Positions 33,359 through 41,864 of a DNA stretch of 64,000 nt are shown one piece after another. Position 1 is the stretch's first letter. Every line of letters begins with the position of its first letter. The notes beneath the pieces were generated by a model. The model did not search any database, was not told the origin of the DNA, and saw only the letters and a list, made by a program, of their open reading frames with translations. This DNA is from Mycobacterium sp. (lineage in GTDB: Bacteria; Actinomycetota; Actinomycetes; Mycobacteriales; Mycobacteriaceae): the NCBI GenBank assembly GCA_016197405.1, contig JACPVR010000007.1, positions 248,001-312,000 on the forward strand, read 5' to 3'. A program made the position numbers and the translations under genes.

Positions 33359-34497
33359 GGTTCAGCCACGTGAATCGAACGGTCGTAGCACTGACCATCC
33401 TGGCCGCCGCGGTCGCGACGGGCGGTTGTTCGCAATGGCGCGGACTGAACTCACTGCCCATGCCGGGCACCCAAGGACGCGGAGAGGGATCTTTCCAGAT
33501 CCAGGTCCAGATGCCCGATGTCAGCAACATTCAACCCAACTCCCGCGTCCGGGTCGCCGACGTTTCGGTGGGCACCGTCTCGAAGGTCGAACGCCAACAG
33601 TGGCATGCCCTTCTCACCCTCACGCTGAACGGCAATGTGGACCTGCCCGAAAACGCCACCGCTAAACTCGGTCAGACCAGCCTGCTCGGATCCCTGCATG
33701 TCGAACTCGCACCACCGTCTGACGAGCCCTCTCGCGGCAGGCTGCACGCCGGGTCGTTGATCCCGTTGTCCCACAGCGGTGCTTATCCCACCACCGAGGA
33801 GACGCTGGCAGCGTTGTCCACCGTCCTCAACGGCGGCGGACTCGGTGACCTGCAGGACATCACCGAAGCGTTCAGCACCGCGTTTCATGGCCGCGAGCAG
33901 GACCTGCGCAGCCTGGTCACCCAGCTGGACATATTCGCAACCAATTTCAACGATCAAACCCCCGACGTCATCGCCGCCACCGAAGGCCTCAACAGGCTGG
34001 CATCGAAATTCGCCGCTAAACAACCCATCCTCGACAATGCTTTGAGAACCATCCCCGACGCCCTTGCTCAACTCGATCGAGAGAAATCAGATCTCATCGA
34101 CGCCGCCGACAAATTGGGCAAGTTCAGCGCGCTGACTGTCGACACCGTCAACCAGACCAAGGCCAACCTTGTTGCGCAACTGCAACAAATCGGACCCGTG
34201 TTGGAGAGCTTGGCCAACGCCGGCCCCAGCCTGACCCGGTCACTGAGCCTGATCCCCACCTTCCCGTTCCCGAACGAGACAATCGAGAAGTGGCAACGAG
34301 GGGACTACGCGAACCTGACCGCCATCGTCGACCTCACCCTGAGCCGGCTCGATGCCGGACTGTTTACCGGCACCCGGTGGGAAGGCGACCTCACCGAACT
34401 CGAAATGCAATGGGGCAGAACCATCGGACAGTTCCCGAGCCCCTATACCAAAGCCAATCCCCTCGTGGCGCCCTACCGTTGGGACCAGGGACCCTAG
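33355..34497 (+). CDS. mceE: Mce family lipoprotein MceE (LprK-type)
   Basis: A 380-residue Mce protein with a signal peptide ending at a lipobox-like VATGGC (Cys at residue 25); Thr at the -3 position is atypical but the position in the operon is that of the MceE lipoprotein. The MCE domain covers FQIQVQMPDVSNIQPNSRVRVADVSVGTV. The start is the GTG overlapping the mceD stop; the long upstream open frame runs through mceD and is discounted. In the complex MceE is the subunit anchored by lipid rather than by an N-terminal helix. Confidence 0.9.
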   Translation: MRFSHVNRTVVALTILAAAVATGGCSQWRGLNSLPMPGTQGRGEGSFQIQVQMPDVSNIQPNSRVRVADVSVGTVSKVERQQWHALLTLTLNGNVDLPENATAKLGQTSLLGSLHVELAPPSDEPSRGRLHAGSLIPLSHSGAYPTTEETLAALSTVLNGGGLGDLQDITEAFSTAFHGREQDLRSLVTQLDIFATNFNDQTPDVIAATEGLNRLASKFAAKQPILDNALRTIPDALAQLDREKSDLIDAADKLGKFSALTVDTVNQTKANLVAQLQQIGPVLESLANAGPSLTRSLSLIPTFPFPNETIEKWQRGDYANLTAIVDLTLSRLDAGLFTGTRWEGDLTELEMQWGRTIGQFPSPYTKANPLVAPYRWDQGP

Positions 34498-34499
34498 AC

Positions 34500-35948
34500 A
34501 TGCACCTAGACCGACGAATCAAGATCCAACTCGCCTTGTTCACTGTCATTGCCCTCGTTGCGATCAGCATCATGGCGTTGCACTTCATGAAACTGCCCGC
34601 AATGCTGTTCGGCGTCGGCCGCTACACCGTCATCATGCACCTGCCCAAGGCCGGGGGCCTCTACGCCACTGGCAACGTCACCTACCGTGGCACCGAGGTC
34701 GGCCGCGTCCAGGCAGTGCGGCTCACCGCAAACGGCGGCGTCGAGGCCACCTTGTCCCTGAAATCCGGTATCGATATCCCGTCCGACCTGAAAGCCGAAG
34801 TGCACAGTCAGACCGCAATCGGCGAACAGTACGTTGCGTTGTTGCCCCGCAACGGATCATCGCGACCGTTACGGGACGGAGACGTCATTCCCGTCGTTGA
34901 CACTTCCGTGCCGCCCGACATCAACACCTTGCTCTCGGCGGCCAACACCGGCCTGCAGTCGATACCACACGATAACCTCAAGACGGTCATCGACGAGTCC
35001 TATACGGCCTTCGGTGGGCTTGGACCTGAACTCGGCCGAATCGTCCGCGGTTCGACCGACCTCTCGATCGCCGCCCGCAAGAACCTGGACCCCTTCCTGG
35101 CGCTAGTCGATCAAGCTAAGCCTGTGTTCGACTCCCAAACCAACACCAGCGGCGACATCGAAAGCTGGGCAGCACATATCGCCAACGTCACCGGATCTCT
35201 GAAACGGCACGACGATGCCGTCACCGGAATCCTCGTCAATGGCGGTCCCGCTGCACAGCAGGCCCGCGAGTTCCTCGATCGACTCCAACCCACTCTGCCG
35301 GTCCTGCTCGCTAACCTCGTCAGCGTCGGACAGGTGGCACTCACCTACCACGACAACATCGAACAACTCCTCGTCCTGCTGCCTCATGGAATCGCCGAGG
35401 AACAGGCCGGCATTGTGGCCAACATGAACACCAAGCAGGCATATAAGGGCCAATACCTCAGCTTCAACCTCAACATCAACCTCCCACCACCGTGCACCAC
35501 AGGTTTCCTACCCTCCCAACAACAACGCACACCCACCGAGGTCGATTACCCCGACCGCGCCGCCGGCGACCTCTACTGCCGCACACCCCAGGACTCGCAG
35601 TTCAACGTGCGCGGCGTGCGAAACACCCCCTGCGAAACCAAGCCGGGTAAACGCGCGCCCTCGGTACGACTCTGCGAGAGCGACGAAAACTACGTCCCAC
35701 TCAACGATGGCTATAACTGGAAGGGCGACCCCAACGCCACCCTGACCGGTCAAGGCGTTCCGGACCTCGGCGCCGGAACATCGCAAACCGCGGCCAACCC
35801 CGGTCCGGCCCCGTTGGCGGTTGCCGAGTACGACCCCGCAACCGGAAGCTATATCGGACCGGACGGTAAGCAATACACCCAATCTGACCTCGCCTCGTCG
35901 AATGGCGGTGAAAAGACCTGGCAGGACATGCTCCTACCACCTCCGTGA
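34500..35948 (+). CDS. mceF: Mce family protein MceF
   Basis: A 482-residue Mce protein: N-terminal anchor (LALFTVIALVAISIMALHF), MCE domain (MHLPKAGGLYATGNVTYRGTEVGRV), helical shaft, and a C-terminal domain with several Cys (DLYCRTPQDSQFN) that ends in the typical YDPATGSYIGPDGKQYTQSDLA and WQDMLLPPP. The ATG at 34500 follows the mceE stop by two bases. It completes the A-F set. No Mce-associated (mam-type) membrane genes follow, and the MceG ATPase is not in this window. Confidence 0.93.
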   Translation: MHLDRRIKIQLALFTVIALVAISIMALHFMKLPAMLFGVGRYTVIMHLPKAGGLYATGNVTYRGTEVGRVQAVRLTANGGVEATLSLKSGIDIPSDLKAEVHSQTAIGEQYVALLPRNGSSRPLRDGDVIPVVDTSVPPDINTLLSAANTGLQSIPHDNLKTVIDESYTAFGGLGPELGRIVRGSTDLSIAARKNLDPFLALVDQAKPVFDSQTNTSGDIESWAAHIANVTGSLKRHDDAVTGILVNGGPAAQQAREFLDRLQPTLPVLLANLVSVGQVALTYHDNIEQLLVLLPHGIAEEQAGIVANMNTKQAYKGQYLSFNLNINLPPPCTTGFLPSQQQRTPTEVDYPDRAAGDLYCRTPQDSQFNVRGVRNTPCETKPGKRAPSVRLCESDENYVPLNDGYNWKGDPNATLTGQGVPDLGAGTSQTAANPGPAPLAVAEYDPATGSYIGPDGKQYTQSDLASSNGGEKTWQDMLLPPP

Positions 35949-36009
35949 ACGATGCACCGACCCGCATTGTGCAGGACTTTGCTAAACCAATGAATTCGGA
36001 GGCGGCGGC

Positions 36010-37041
36010 ATGAAACTTGGTCTGCAGCTGGGGTATTGGGGCGCGCAGCCACCCACCAACCACGGTGAATTGGTCACTGCCGCCGAAGAGGTCGGCTTCG
36101 ACGCCATGTTCACAGCCGAAGCATGGGGATCGGATTCCTATACGCCGCTCGCGTGGTGGGGGCGGCGCACAACCCACATGCGACTGGGAACCTGCGTGGC
36201 GCAACTGTCGGCACGAACGCCTACCGCCTGCGCGATGGCCGCATTGACGTTTGACCATCTGTCCGGAGGCCGGCACATTCTCGGCTTAGGAGTGTCCGGT
36301 CCGCAGGTCGTCGAAGGCTGGTACGGCGCACCGTTCTCCAAGCCGCTGGCCCGGACCCGCGAGTACGTGGAGATTGTGCGCCAGGTCTGGAGCCGGGAGG
36401 CTCCGGTGACCAGCGCCGGACCGCACTATCCATTGCCCCTGTCAAGGCATGGCGCTACAGGCCTCGGCAAGCCGCTGAGATCGATCGTGCACCCACTGAG
36501 GCCCGACATACCGATCATGCTGGGAGCTGAAGGTCCAAGGAACGTCGCAATGGCCGCTGAAATCTGCGACGGTTGGCTGCCGATCTTCTACTCACCTCGG
36601 TTGGCGCCGATGTACAACGAATGGCTCGATGAAGGCTTCGCCCGACCCGGTGCGCGTCGCACGCGCGCCGACTTCGAGATCTGCGCGACCGCCAACATCG
36701 TCATCACCGACGATCGCGCGGCGGCACTCTCGGCAATGAAGCCCTCCATCGCGCTCTATGTGGGCGGAATGGGTGCCGAGGAGACCAACTTCCACGCCGA
36801 GGTGTACCGCAGGATGGGCTACATGGACGTCGTCGACGATGTGACTCGGCTCTTCCGGGCGGGTCGCAACGACGAGGCCGCCGATGCCGTCCCCGACGAC
36901 CTCGTCGACGACGCCGCCATCGTTGGCGACGCCGAGTTCGTGCGCAAGCAGATTGGGGTGTGGGAGGCCTCGGGGGTTACCACAATGGTCATCAATGCCC
37001 GCAGCGCAGCGCAGATCCGGAGTCTCGCAACGTTGGTCTGA
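36010..37041 (+). CDS. LLM class F420-dependent oxidoreductase
   Basis: A 343-residue luciferase-like protein starting MKLGLQLGYWGAQPP, with GFDAMFTAEAWGSDSYTPLAWWG and LSGGRHILGLGVSGPQVVEGW, the segments that line the F420/FMN pocket in this family. It starts 61 bases after mceF with GGAGG five to ten bases before the ATG, so it may be read from the mce transcript. It probably carries out a redox step on an alcohol, aldehyde or enone. The substrate is unknown, but position suggests a compound imported by Mce. Confidence 0.88.
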   Translation: MKLGLQLGYWGAQPPTNHGELVTAAEEVGFDAMFTAEAWGSDSYTPLAWWGRRTTHMRLGTCVAQLSARTPTACAMAALTFDHLSGGRHILGLGVSGPQVVEGWYGAPFSKPLARTREYVEIVRQVWSREAPVTSAGPHYPLPLSRHGATGLGKPLRSIVHPLRPDIPIMLGAEGPRNVAMAAEICDGWLPIFYSPRLAPMYNEWLDEGFARPGARRTRADFEICATANIVITDDRAAALSAMKPSIALYVGGMGAEETNFHAEVYRRMGYMDVVDDVTRLFRAGRNDEAADAVPDDLVDDAAIVGDAEFVRKQIGVWEASGVTTMVINARSAAQIRSLATLV

Positions 37042-37046
37042 TCTCT

Positions 37047-37154
37047 GTCCCACGGCCAGTGGGATTGGACGAACGATCCCGAGATAGGTCGCCGTCTCGT
37101 CACAGTGGAAGACTTCACACAACTACTCGCACCACTGTTTACCAACGTGCTCGG
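37047..37154 (+). pseudogene. Remnant of a DesA3-type fatty acid desaturase gene
   Basis: This stretch is closely similar to codons within the intact desaturase at 40462 (its bases 40737-40871). It still reads HGQWDWTNDPEI and then SSQWKTSHNYSHH, covering the first and second histidine-box regions. About 27 bases between them are missing, and one base is lost after the second box, shifting the frame. No start, third histidine box or remaining gene is present. The sequence after 37188 up to 37360 shows no further recognisable desaturase. Confidence 0.85.
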
Positions 37155-37188
37155 CCCGGGGCGTTTACCAACGTGCTCGGCCCGGGGC
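37137..37188. repeat. Perfect tandem duplication of 26 bases
   Basis: The 26-base unit at 37137-37162, which begins GTTTACCAACGTGCTCGG, is repeated exactly at 37163-37188. The first copy overlaps the end of the desaturase remnant. Exact identity suggests a recent duplication inside DNA no longer under selection. The sequence from 37189 to 37360 contains only a short open stretch of unclear origin. Confidence 0.95.
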
Positions 37189-37360
37189 GCCGGACGGTAC
37201 CGGACACTGCGCTCATTCACGCCAGCGTGCGGGAACGCGTTGTGCACGATCCCTCCTATGCCGAGCGACTTCCCAAATCGCCGAACTACGTCTGCGATGA
37301 CTGGAGCACTCCCCGCGAGCCTTCGGCTGCGGTGTCACCGGCTTCGCCGTCGCCGAATCA

Positions 37361-38338
37361 CTAGGTGGGGATGAGGATGGTGGAGCCGTGGGTCTTGCGT
37401 GCCTCCAAGGCGCGGTGGGCCGTAGCGGCGTCTTGCAGGCGGTACTTCTCCCCAACGGTGACGGTGATGATCCCACTGCTGATGGCATCGAAGAGTTCAC
37501 CGGCGCGCCAAGCGAATTCATCGGGCGTTTGGTTGAAGTGGGTGCGATAGGGCCGGGTCAGGTACACCGATCCAGCGGCGTTGAGGCGTTGCGGGTCCAC
37601 CGGCGGCACGGGGCCGCTGGCGGCACCGTACAGCGCCAGGGTGCCGCGGACGGCGAGGCTGGCCAGGCTGGCATCGAAGGTGGACTTGCCGACGCCGTCG
37701 TAGACCGCCGCCACGCCCTTGCCGTCGGTGAGGTCGCGGATCTGCTGACCGAATTCCTTTGCGTCGGTGGGGTAGTCGAGCACGTGCACCGCGCCGGCGC
37801 CGCGGGACAAGTCGGCCTTCTCCGGTGTGGAGACGGTGCTGATGACGCGGGCGCCCTTGCTGGTGGCCCACTGCGTCAGGATCAGTCCCACGCCGCCGGC
37901 GCCGGCGTGCACCAGCACGGTATCCCCGGGTTTGACCGCGTACACGGAGTTGATCAACAGGTGGGAGGTTTCGCCCTTGAGGAGAGCCGACGCGGCGACT
38001 TCCGGTGTGATGTTCTCGGGGACGTGCGCGGTCAAGTCGACGTTGGCCAGGCAGTATTCGGCGTAGGTGCCGTCGGTGTCTGCGGTGGCCACCCGGTGGC
38101 CGACGGAGAATCCGGTGACGTCCTCTCCGACGGCTTCGACGATGCCGCAGACCTCGCAGCCCGGGATGAATGGCAACGGGTGTGGGTACATGCCGGTGCG
38201 GAAGTAGGTGTCGATGAAGTTGACCCCGATGGCCTCGGTGCGGAGCAGCACCTGCCGGGGACCGGGTGTGGGTGTGGGGGACTCGACGTAGGACAGGACT
38301 TCCGGTCCGCCGTTCTCGGCGATCTCGATGGCGTGCAT
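37361..38338 (-). CDS. NADPH:quinone oxidoreductase (MDR family)
   Basis: A 325-residue quinone oxidoreductase of the zeta-crystallin/Qor type: EIAENGGPEVLSYVE at the N-terminus, PGCEVCGIVEAVGEDV near residue 60, then HAGAGGVGLILTQWATSKGA for NADPH binding. No zinc ligands are present. It reduces quinones or enones with NADPH in the cytosol. The reading frame extends 15 codons further, but the ATG at 38338 is the usual family start. It lies about 100 bases downstream of the ThDP enzyme gene, with which it may be co-transcribed. Confidence 0.88.
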   Translation of the reverse strand: MHAIEIAENGGPEVLSYVESPTPTPGPRQVLLRTEAIGVNFIDTYFRTGMYPHPLPFIPGCEVCGIVEAVGEDVTGFSVGHRVATADTDGTYAEYCLANVDLTAHVPENITPEVAASALLKGETSHLLINSVYAVKPGDTVLVHAGAGGVGLILTQWATSKGARVISTVSTPEKADLSRGAGAVHVLDYPTDAKEFGQQIRDLTDGKGVAAVYDGVGKSTFDASLASLAVRGTLALYGAASGPVPPVDPQRLNAAGSVYLTRPYRTHFNQTPDEFAWRAGELFDAISSGIITVTVGEKYRLQDAATAHRALEARKTHGSTILIPT

Positions 38339-38439
38339 TGCGTGCTCCTGTTCACCGGTACGGGAAGTGCGGATCGAGGCCATGGTGTGGCCGGGGAATC
38401 ATCGCGATGCCGCCGGCCACACCCATGGGGTGGAGTTGA

Positions 38440-40056
38440 TCAGCCCAGGAAGGGCAGTTCGGGCTTGGTGTGCACGACGATGACGGTGGGTCCATCCGCC
38501 TCCAACGCAGCGTTGAACTCCTTGGCCAACCCCTCGGTGCCGTCCACGGTGACCGAACGCAGCCCGAAACCCGCGCCCAGCGACTCGATGTCGAGACCGG
38601 GCAGATCCAGTCCGGGGACGTTGGGCGTCTTCTCCAGCAGTGCAAACGATTTCAGGATCTCGTAGGCGCCGTTGCGCAGCACCACGAAGATGACCGGCAG
38701 CTTGTGCTGAGCCGCGGTCCAGATGGCCTGCACCGAGTACTCGAAGGAACCGTCGCCGATAGTCGCCACCACGTGGCGGTTCACGCCGCGTTCGCGATCT
38801 CCGAGCGCCACCCCGACCGCGGCGGGCACACCCCAGCCGATACCGCCACTGGGAGTGGCGAAGAAGCTGTCGCTCTGGGTCGTCGGGCACCAGGTGAGCT
38901 GGTGGGCCATCGTCGAGGTCGATTCGTTGACCAGTGCGGAGTTCTCCGGCCTGACGGTGCTGATCACCTGGTAGACCTGCTCCGGGGTCAGCGGAGCCGC
39001 AGCGGCCTCGACGGTGCTGATCGTGGGCAGGTGCCGTGGGGTCGGCGCCGTCCGGTCGGCAGGCACCTCGATCAGGTCGACGAGCTGCTCGAGTGCGGTG
39101 CGGACCGATCCGATCAAGCTGTCGCCGACAGGCGCGATGGCCGACAGGTGCGGATCCGAGGTGATCTGCAGCACCTCGGTGCCCTCGGGCACCCAATCCC
39201 CTCCGACGTACGGGTAGTACCGGAACACTTGTGCGCCAACGGCGATGACGAGGTCGTAACCCTTCAGCGCGTCGTGGACGCCGGCGATGGTCATGGGCAG
39301 CGGACCCTGGGCCAGTGGGTGTGTCTCGGGGAAGGAGACCCGGTCCGGCAGCGTGCTGCCGAAGACCGGCGCCTTGAGTTTCTCGGCGAAGGCGATGCCG
39401 GCGTCCCACCCGCCGTCGCGGTCGACTTCGGGTCCGAGCAGCAGCAGCGGCCGCTTCGCCCGGCTGATGCGCTCGGCGAAGGTCTTCAGACGGTCGGTGT
39501 CGGGGAAGACACGGGTGCTGACGTCGCGCACCACCGCCGGGCCGAGTGCAGGCTTGTCCCAGTCATCCAGCGGGATGGACAGGAACACCGGTCCCATCGG
39601 CGGCTGCATGGCCACCGCGTAGGCCTGCATGAACGCCGCGGGGACGTCCTCTGCACGGGCCGGCTCATACGACCATTTCACCCACGGCTTCGGGAAGTCG
39701 GTGCCCTCCCGGTTGTTCAGGTACGGATCGACCAGCGACATCTCGCGGGTCTGCTGGCCGGCGGTGATGATCAGCGGGGTGTTCGCCTTGTACGAGGCGA
39801 CCAGCGATCCCATTGCGTTGCCGGTGCCTGCGGCGGTGTGCAGGTTGACAAGGGCGGGCTTGCGGCGGGTTTGGGCGAACCCGTCGGCCATCGCCAGGAC
39901 GGAGGCCTCTTGAAGACCCAGCACGTAGGTGAAGTCGTCGGGGAAGTCGCGCAGGAAGGACTGCTCGGTGCTGCCGGGGTTGCCGAACACGGTGGTCAGC
40001 CCCAGCGTGCGCAGCAGGTCGTAGGTGACGTGGTGGATGGTCTTCTTCTCGGACAT
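38440..40056 (-). CDS. ThDP-dependent enzyme, benzoylformate decarboxylase-like
   Basis: A protein of about 538 residues. It matches benzoylformate decarboxylase closely in the N-terminal half: GNPGSTEQSFLRDFP with Ser29, the ThDP-activating Glu in LQEASV at residue 50, and LHTAAGTGNAMG with His73. The diphosphate motif IGDGSFEYSVQAIW is near the C-terminus. At residue 281, in the place of catalytic His281 of Pseudomonas benzoylformate decarboxylase, the protein has Tyr (VFRYYPY), so the substrate or reaction may differ. The start at 40056 fits the family; the frame extends 30 codons upstream. An aldehyde product could feed the aldehyde dehydrogenase at 41865. Confidence 0.82.
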   Translation of the reverse strand: MSEKKTIHHVTYDLLRTLGLTTVFGNPGSTEQSFLRDFPDDFTYVLGLQEASVLAMADGFAQTRRKPALVNLHTAAGTGNAMGSLVASYKANTPLIITAGQQTREMSLVDPYLNNREGTDFPKPWVKWSYEPARAEDVPAAFMQAYAVAMQPPMGPVFLSIPLDDWDKPALGPAVVRDVSTRVFPDTDRLKTFAERISRAKRPLLLLGPEVDRDGGWDAGIAFAEKLKAPVFGSTLPDRVSFPETHPLAQGPLPMTIAGVHDALKGYDLVIAVGAQVFRYYPYVGGDWVPEGTEVLQITSDPHLSAIAPVGDSLIGSVRTALEQLVDLIEVPADRTAPTPRHLPTISTVEAAAAPLTPEQVYQVISTVRPENSALVNESTSTMAHQLTWCPTTQSDSFFATPSGGIGWGVPAAVGVALGDRERGVNRHVVATIGDGSFEYSVQAIWTAAQHKLPVIFVVLRNGAYEILKSFALLEKTPNVPGLDLPGLDIESLGAGFGLRSVTVDGTEGLAKEFNAALEADGPTVIVVHTKPELPFLG

Positions 40057-40461
40057 GTCAACGCCTTTCGCTGTCTTGAGGTACTGCGTGTCAGCGGTCG
40101 TTCGCCCGCTCAGCAGAACTGTGGTGCATCGCCGACCCGCAGTCATTGCCGCTGACGGCCGTCGTGTGAGCGGGTCATCGTGACCACGCTGTGGGGGCTA
40201 GCCGGAAGTTCGTGTAGCAGAATGCCTTTTCTGGCAATCCGGATGCCACGCTGCAGCCATGGCTTTCACCGGTCGTCGAGATGCTCACTCATCAAGGGAA
40301 GCGACGGCTGCCGAAGACGGCAGGTCCTGTGCCGCCCATCACCATGAACCCGACCACGCCCACAATCCGCGTACACTGGACGCTAATTACCGATGCGCTG
40401 TGGCGCCCCTCGACATACGTCGGCGGGTCGGCCCCCATCGTCGGTCTCGCGGGTGGACCAC
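40057..40461. other. Non-coding divergent region between the ThDP enzyme and desaturase genes
   Basis: These 405 bases separate two divergent genes and hold no convincing gene or RNA. TACACT at 40372-40377 is a possible -10 box for the desaturase, about 85 bases before its ATG. The region is slightly less GC-rich than its neighbours around 40200-40240. No strong hairpin or operator-like repeat was seen. Confidence 0.5.
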
Positions 40462-41739
40462 ATGGCCATCACTGATATTGCTCGTTATACGCATTTGAGC
40501 CCCAGCGAAATCCAGTCGCTCGGCGACGAACTCGACGCCATCCGTCTCGACATCGAAGATTCGCTGGGCGAACGCGATGCGGCCTACATCCGGCGGACCA
40601 TCCGGTTTCAGCGGTTGCTCGACATCGGGGCTCGGGTGCTCATCGGCACCACCCGATCGCGGACGGGGTGGGCGCTGGGCACCACTGCGCTGGCCTTCGC
40701 CAAAATCGTCGAGAACATGGAAATCGGCCACAACGTGTCCCACGGCCAATGGGATTGGATGAACGATCCCGAGATCCACTCGACCAGCTGGGAGTGGGAC
40801 ATGGTCGCACTCTCGTCGCAGTGGAAGACCTCGCACAACTACCGGCACCACGTCCTGACGAACGTGCTCGGTGAAGACGACGACCTGGGTTTCGGCGTGA
40901 TGCGGGTGACTCGCGATCAGCCCTGGAAACGCCAATATCTGTTGCAGCCACTGCAGAATATCTTGTTGGCCTTGGGATTCGAGTGGGGTATCGCGCTGCA
41001 TGGGGTGGATCTGGAGCGCACCCGCGCCGAGAAGATCGCGCAGCTGCGGGCATTGGCGGGCAAGGTCAGCCGGCAGTCGATGAAGGATTACGTGCTGTTC
41101 CCGGCACTGAGCGGATCGCGTTGGCGCCGCACCTTGGGCGCCAATGTGGTCGCCAATCTGATCCGCAACCTGTGGGCCTACGTGGTGATCTTCTGCGGCC
41201 ACTTTCCCGATGGCACACAGAAATTCGAACCCGACGTCCTCGAGCACGAGACCCGGCCCGAATGGTATCTGCGCCAGATGCTCGGCGCGGCGAACTTCGA
41301 CGCCGGCCCACTGCTGGCCTTCTCCAGTGGCAACCTGTGCTACCAGATCGAGCATCACCTGTTTCCCGATCTTCCGAGCAACCGCTATCCGGAGGTGGCC
41401 GCACGGGTACGGCCGCTGTTCGCGAAATACGGCCTGACCTACAACACCGACTCACTCGCGCACCAATATCTCTCCACGCTGCGCACCATCAACCGACTTG
41501 CGCTGCCGGATCGCTTCTTCGCCGCCGAGCCCGCTGCGGAACCGGAAGCCCCGCAGGTCTTCGAGACCGCGGCACCCGCCACTGCGCTGCCCGGTCGCCG
41601 GGCGACTCGGCGGCACAACCGTCCGCGCAAGGATCGACGCCGTCGGCGCGGTCCGGTCGGTACCAGGGCCGCGCGGCGGGCAGCGCGTCGGTCGGCGAGG
41701 CGCTCGCGTGCCTTGAGTCCGTCCCGGCCGGCGGCCTGA
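40462..41739 (+). CDS. desA3: Membrane fatty acid desaturase of the DesA3 type
   Basis: A 425-residue acyl-CoA desaturase that matches mycobacterial DesA3 along most of its length as remembered. The three histidine boxes are present: HNVSH at residues 90-94, HNYRHH at 125-130 and QIEHH at 295-299, with GQWDWMNDPEIHS between the first two. Such enzymes insert a cis double bond in stearoyl-type chains using electrons from a reductase such as DesA3's partner. Unusually, the C-terminal 60 residues are extremely rich in Arg and Ala. A degraded copy of part of this gene lies at 37047. The ATG at 40462 corresponds to the DesA3 N-terminus (MAITD). Confidence 0.9.
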   Translation: MAITDIARYTHLSPSEIQSLGDELDAIRLDIEDSLGERDAAYIRRTIRFQRLLDIGARVLIGTTRSRTGWALGTTALAFAKIVENMEIGHNVSHGQWDWMNDPEIHSTSWEWDMVALSSQWKTSHNYRHHVLTNVLGEDDDLGFGVMRVTRDQPWKRQYLLQPLQNILLALGFEWGIALHGVDLERTRAEKIAQLRALAGKVSRQSMKDYVLFPALSGSRWRRTLGANVVANLIRNLWAYVVIFCGHFPDGTQKFEPDVLEHETRPEWYLRQMLGAANFDAGPLLAFSSGNLCYQIEHHLFPDLPSNRYPEVAARVRPLFAKYGLTYNTDSLAHQYLSTLRTINRLALPDRFFAAEPAAEPEAPQVFETAAPATALPGRRATRRHNRPRKDRRRRRGPVGTRAARRAARRSARRSRALSPSRPAA

Positions 41740-41780
41740 CGCCTGCGATAGAAGACCCGCCCGACCCCACTGGACGCCCC

Positions 41781-41823
41781 CTTGGTTATGCGCGTAATCT
41801 CACGACTTGGTTACGCGCTTAAT
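41781..41823. promoter_or_regulatory. Two direct-repeat palindromic operator sites upstream of an aldehyde dehydrogenase
   Basis: CTTGGTTATGCGCGTAAT (41781-41798) and CTTGGTTACGCGCTTAAT (41806-41823) match at 16 of 18 positions and start exactly 25 bases apart. Each contains a 12-base near-palindrome of the form TTAYGCGCKTAA. They end about 42 bases before the GTG start at 41865, so a dimeric regulator probably binds here. No regulator gene is adjacent. Confidence 0.65.
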
Positions 41824-41864
41824 CGCGTGCACGACGACGTGTCATGACAGTGGAGGGCTGCAGC

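Noticed and set aside
37189..37364. Open stretch after the tandem repeat as a gene
   Set aside because: No start with a ribosome-binding site and no recognised domain; it is probably residual pseudogene or intergenic DNA.
40057..40461. Search for tRNA, small RNA or transposon remains in the longest gene-free stretch
   Set aside because: No cloverleaf, terminal inverted repeat or target duplication could be seen.
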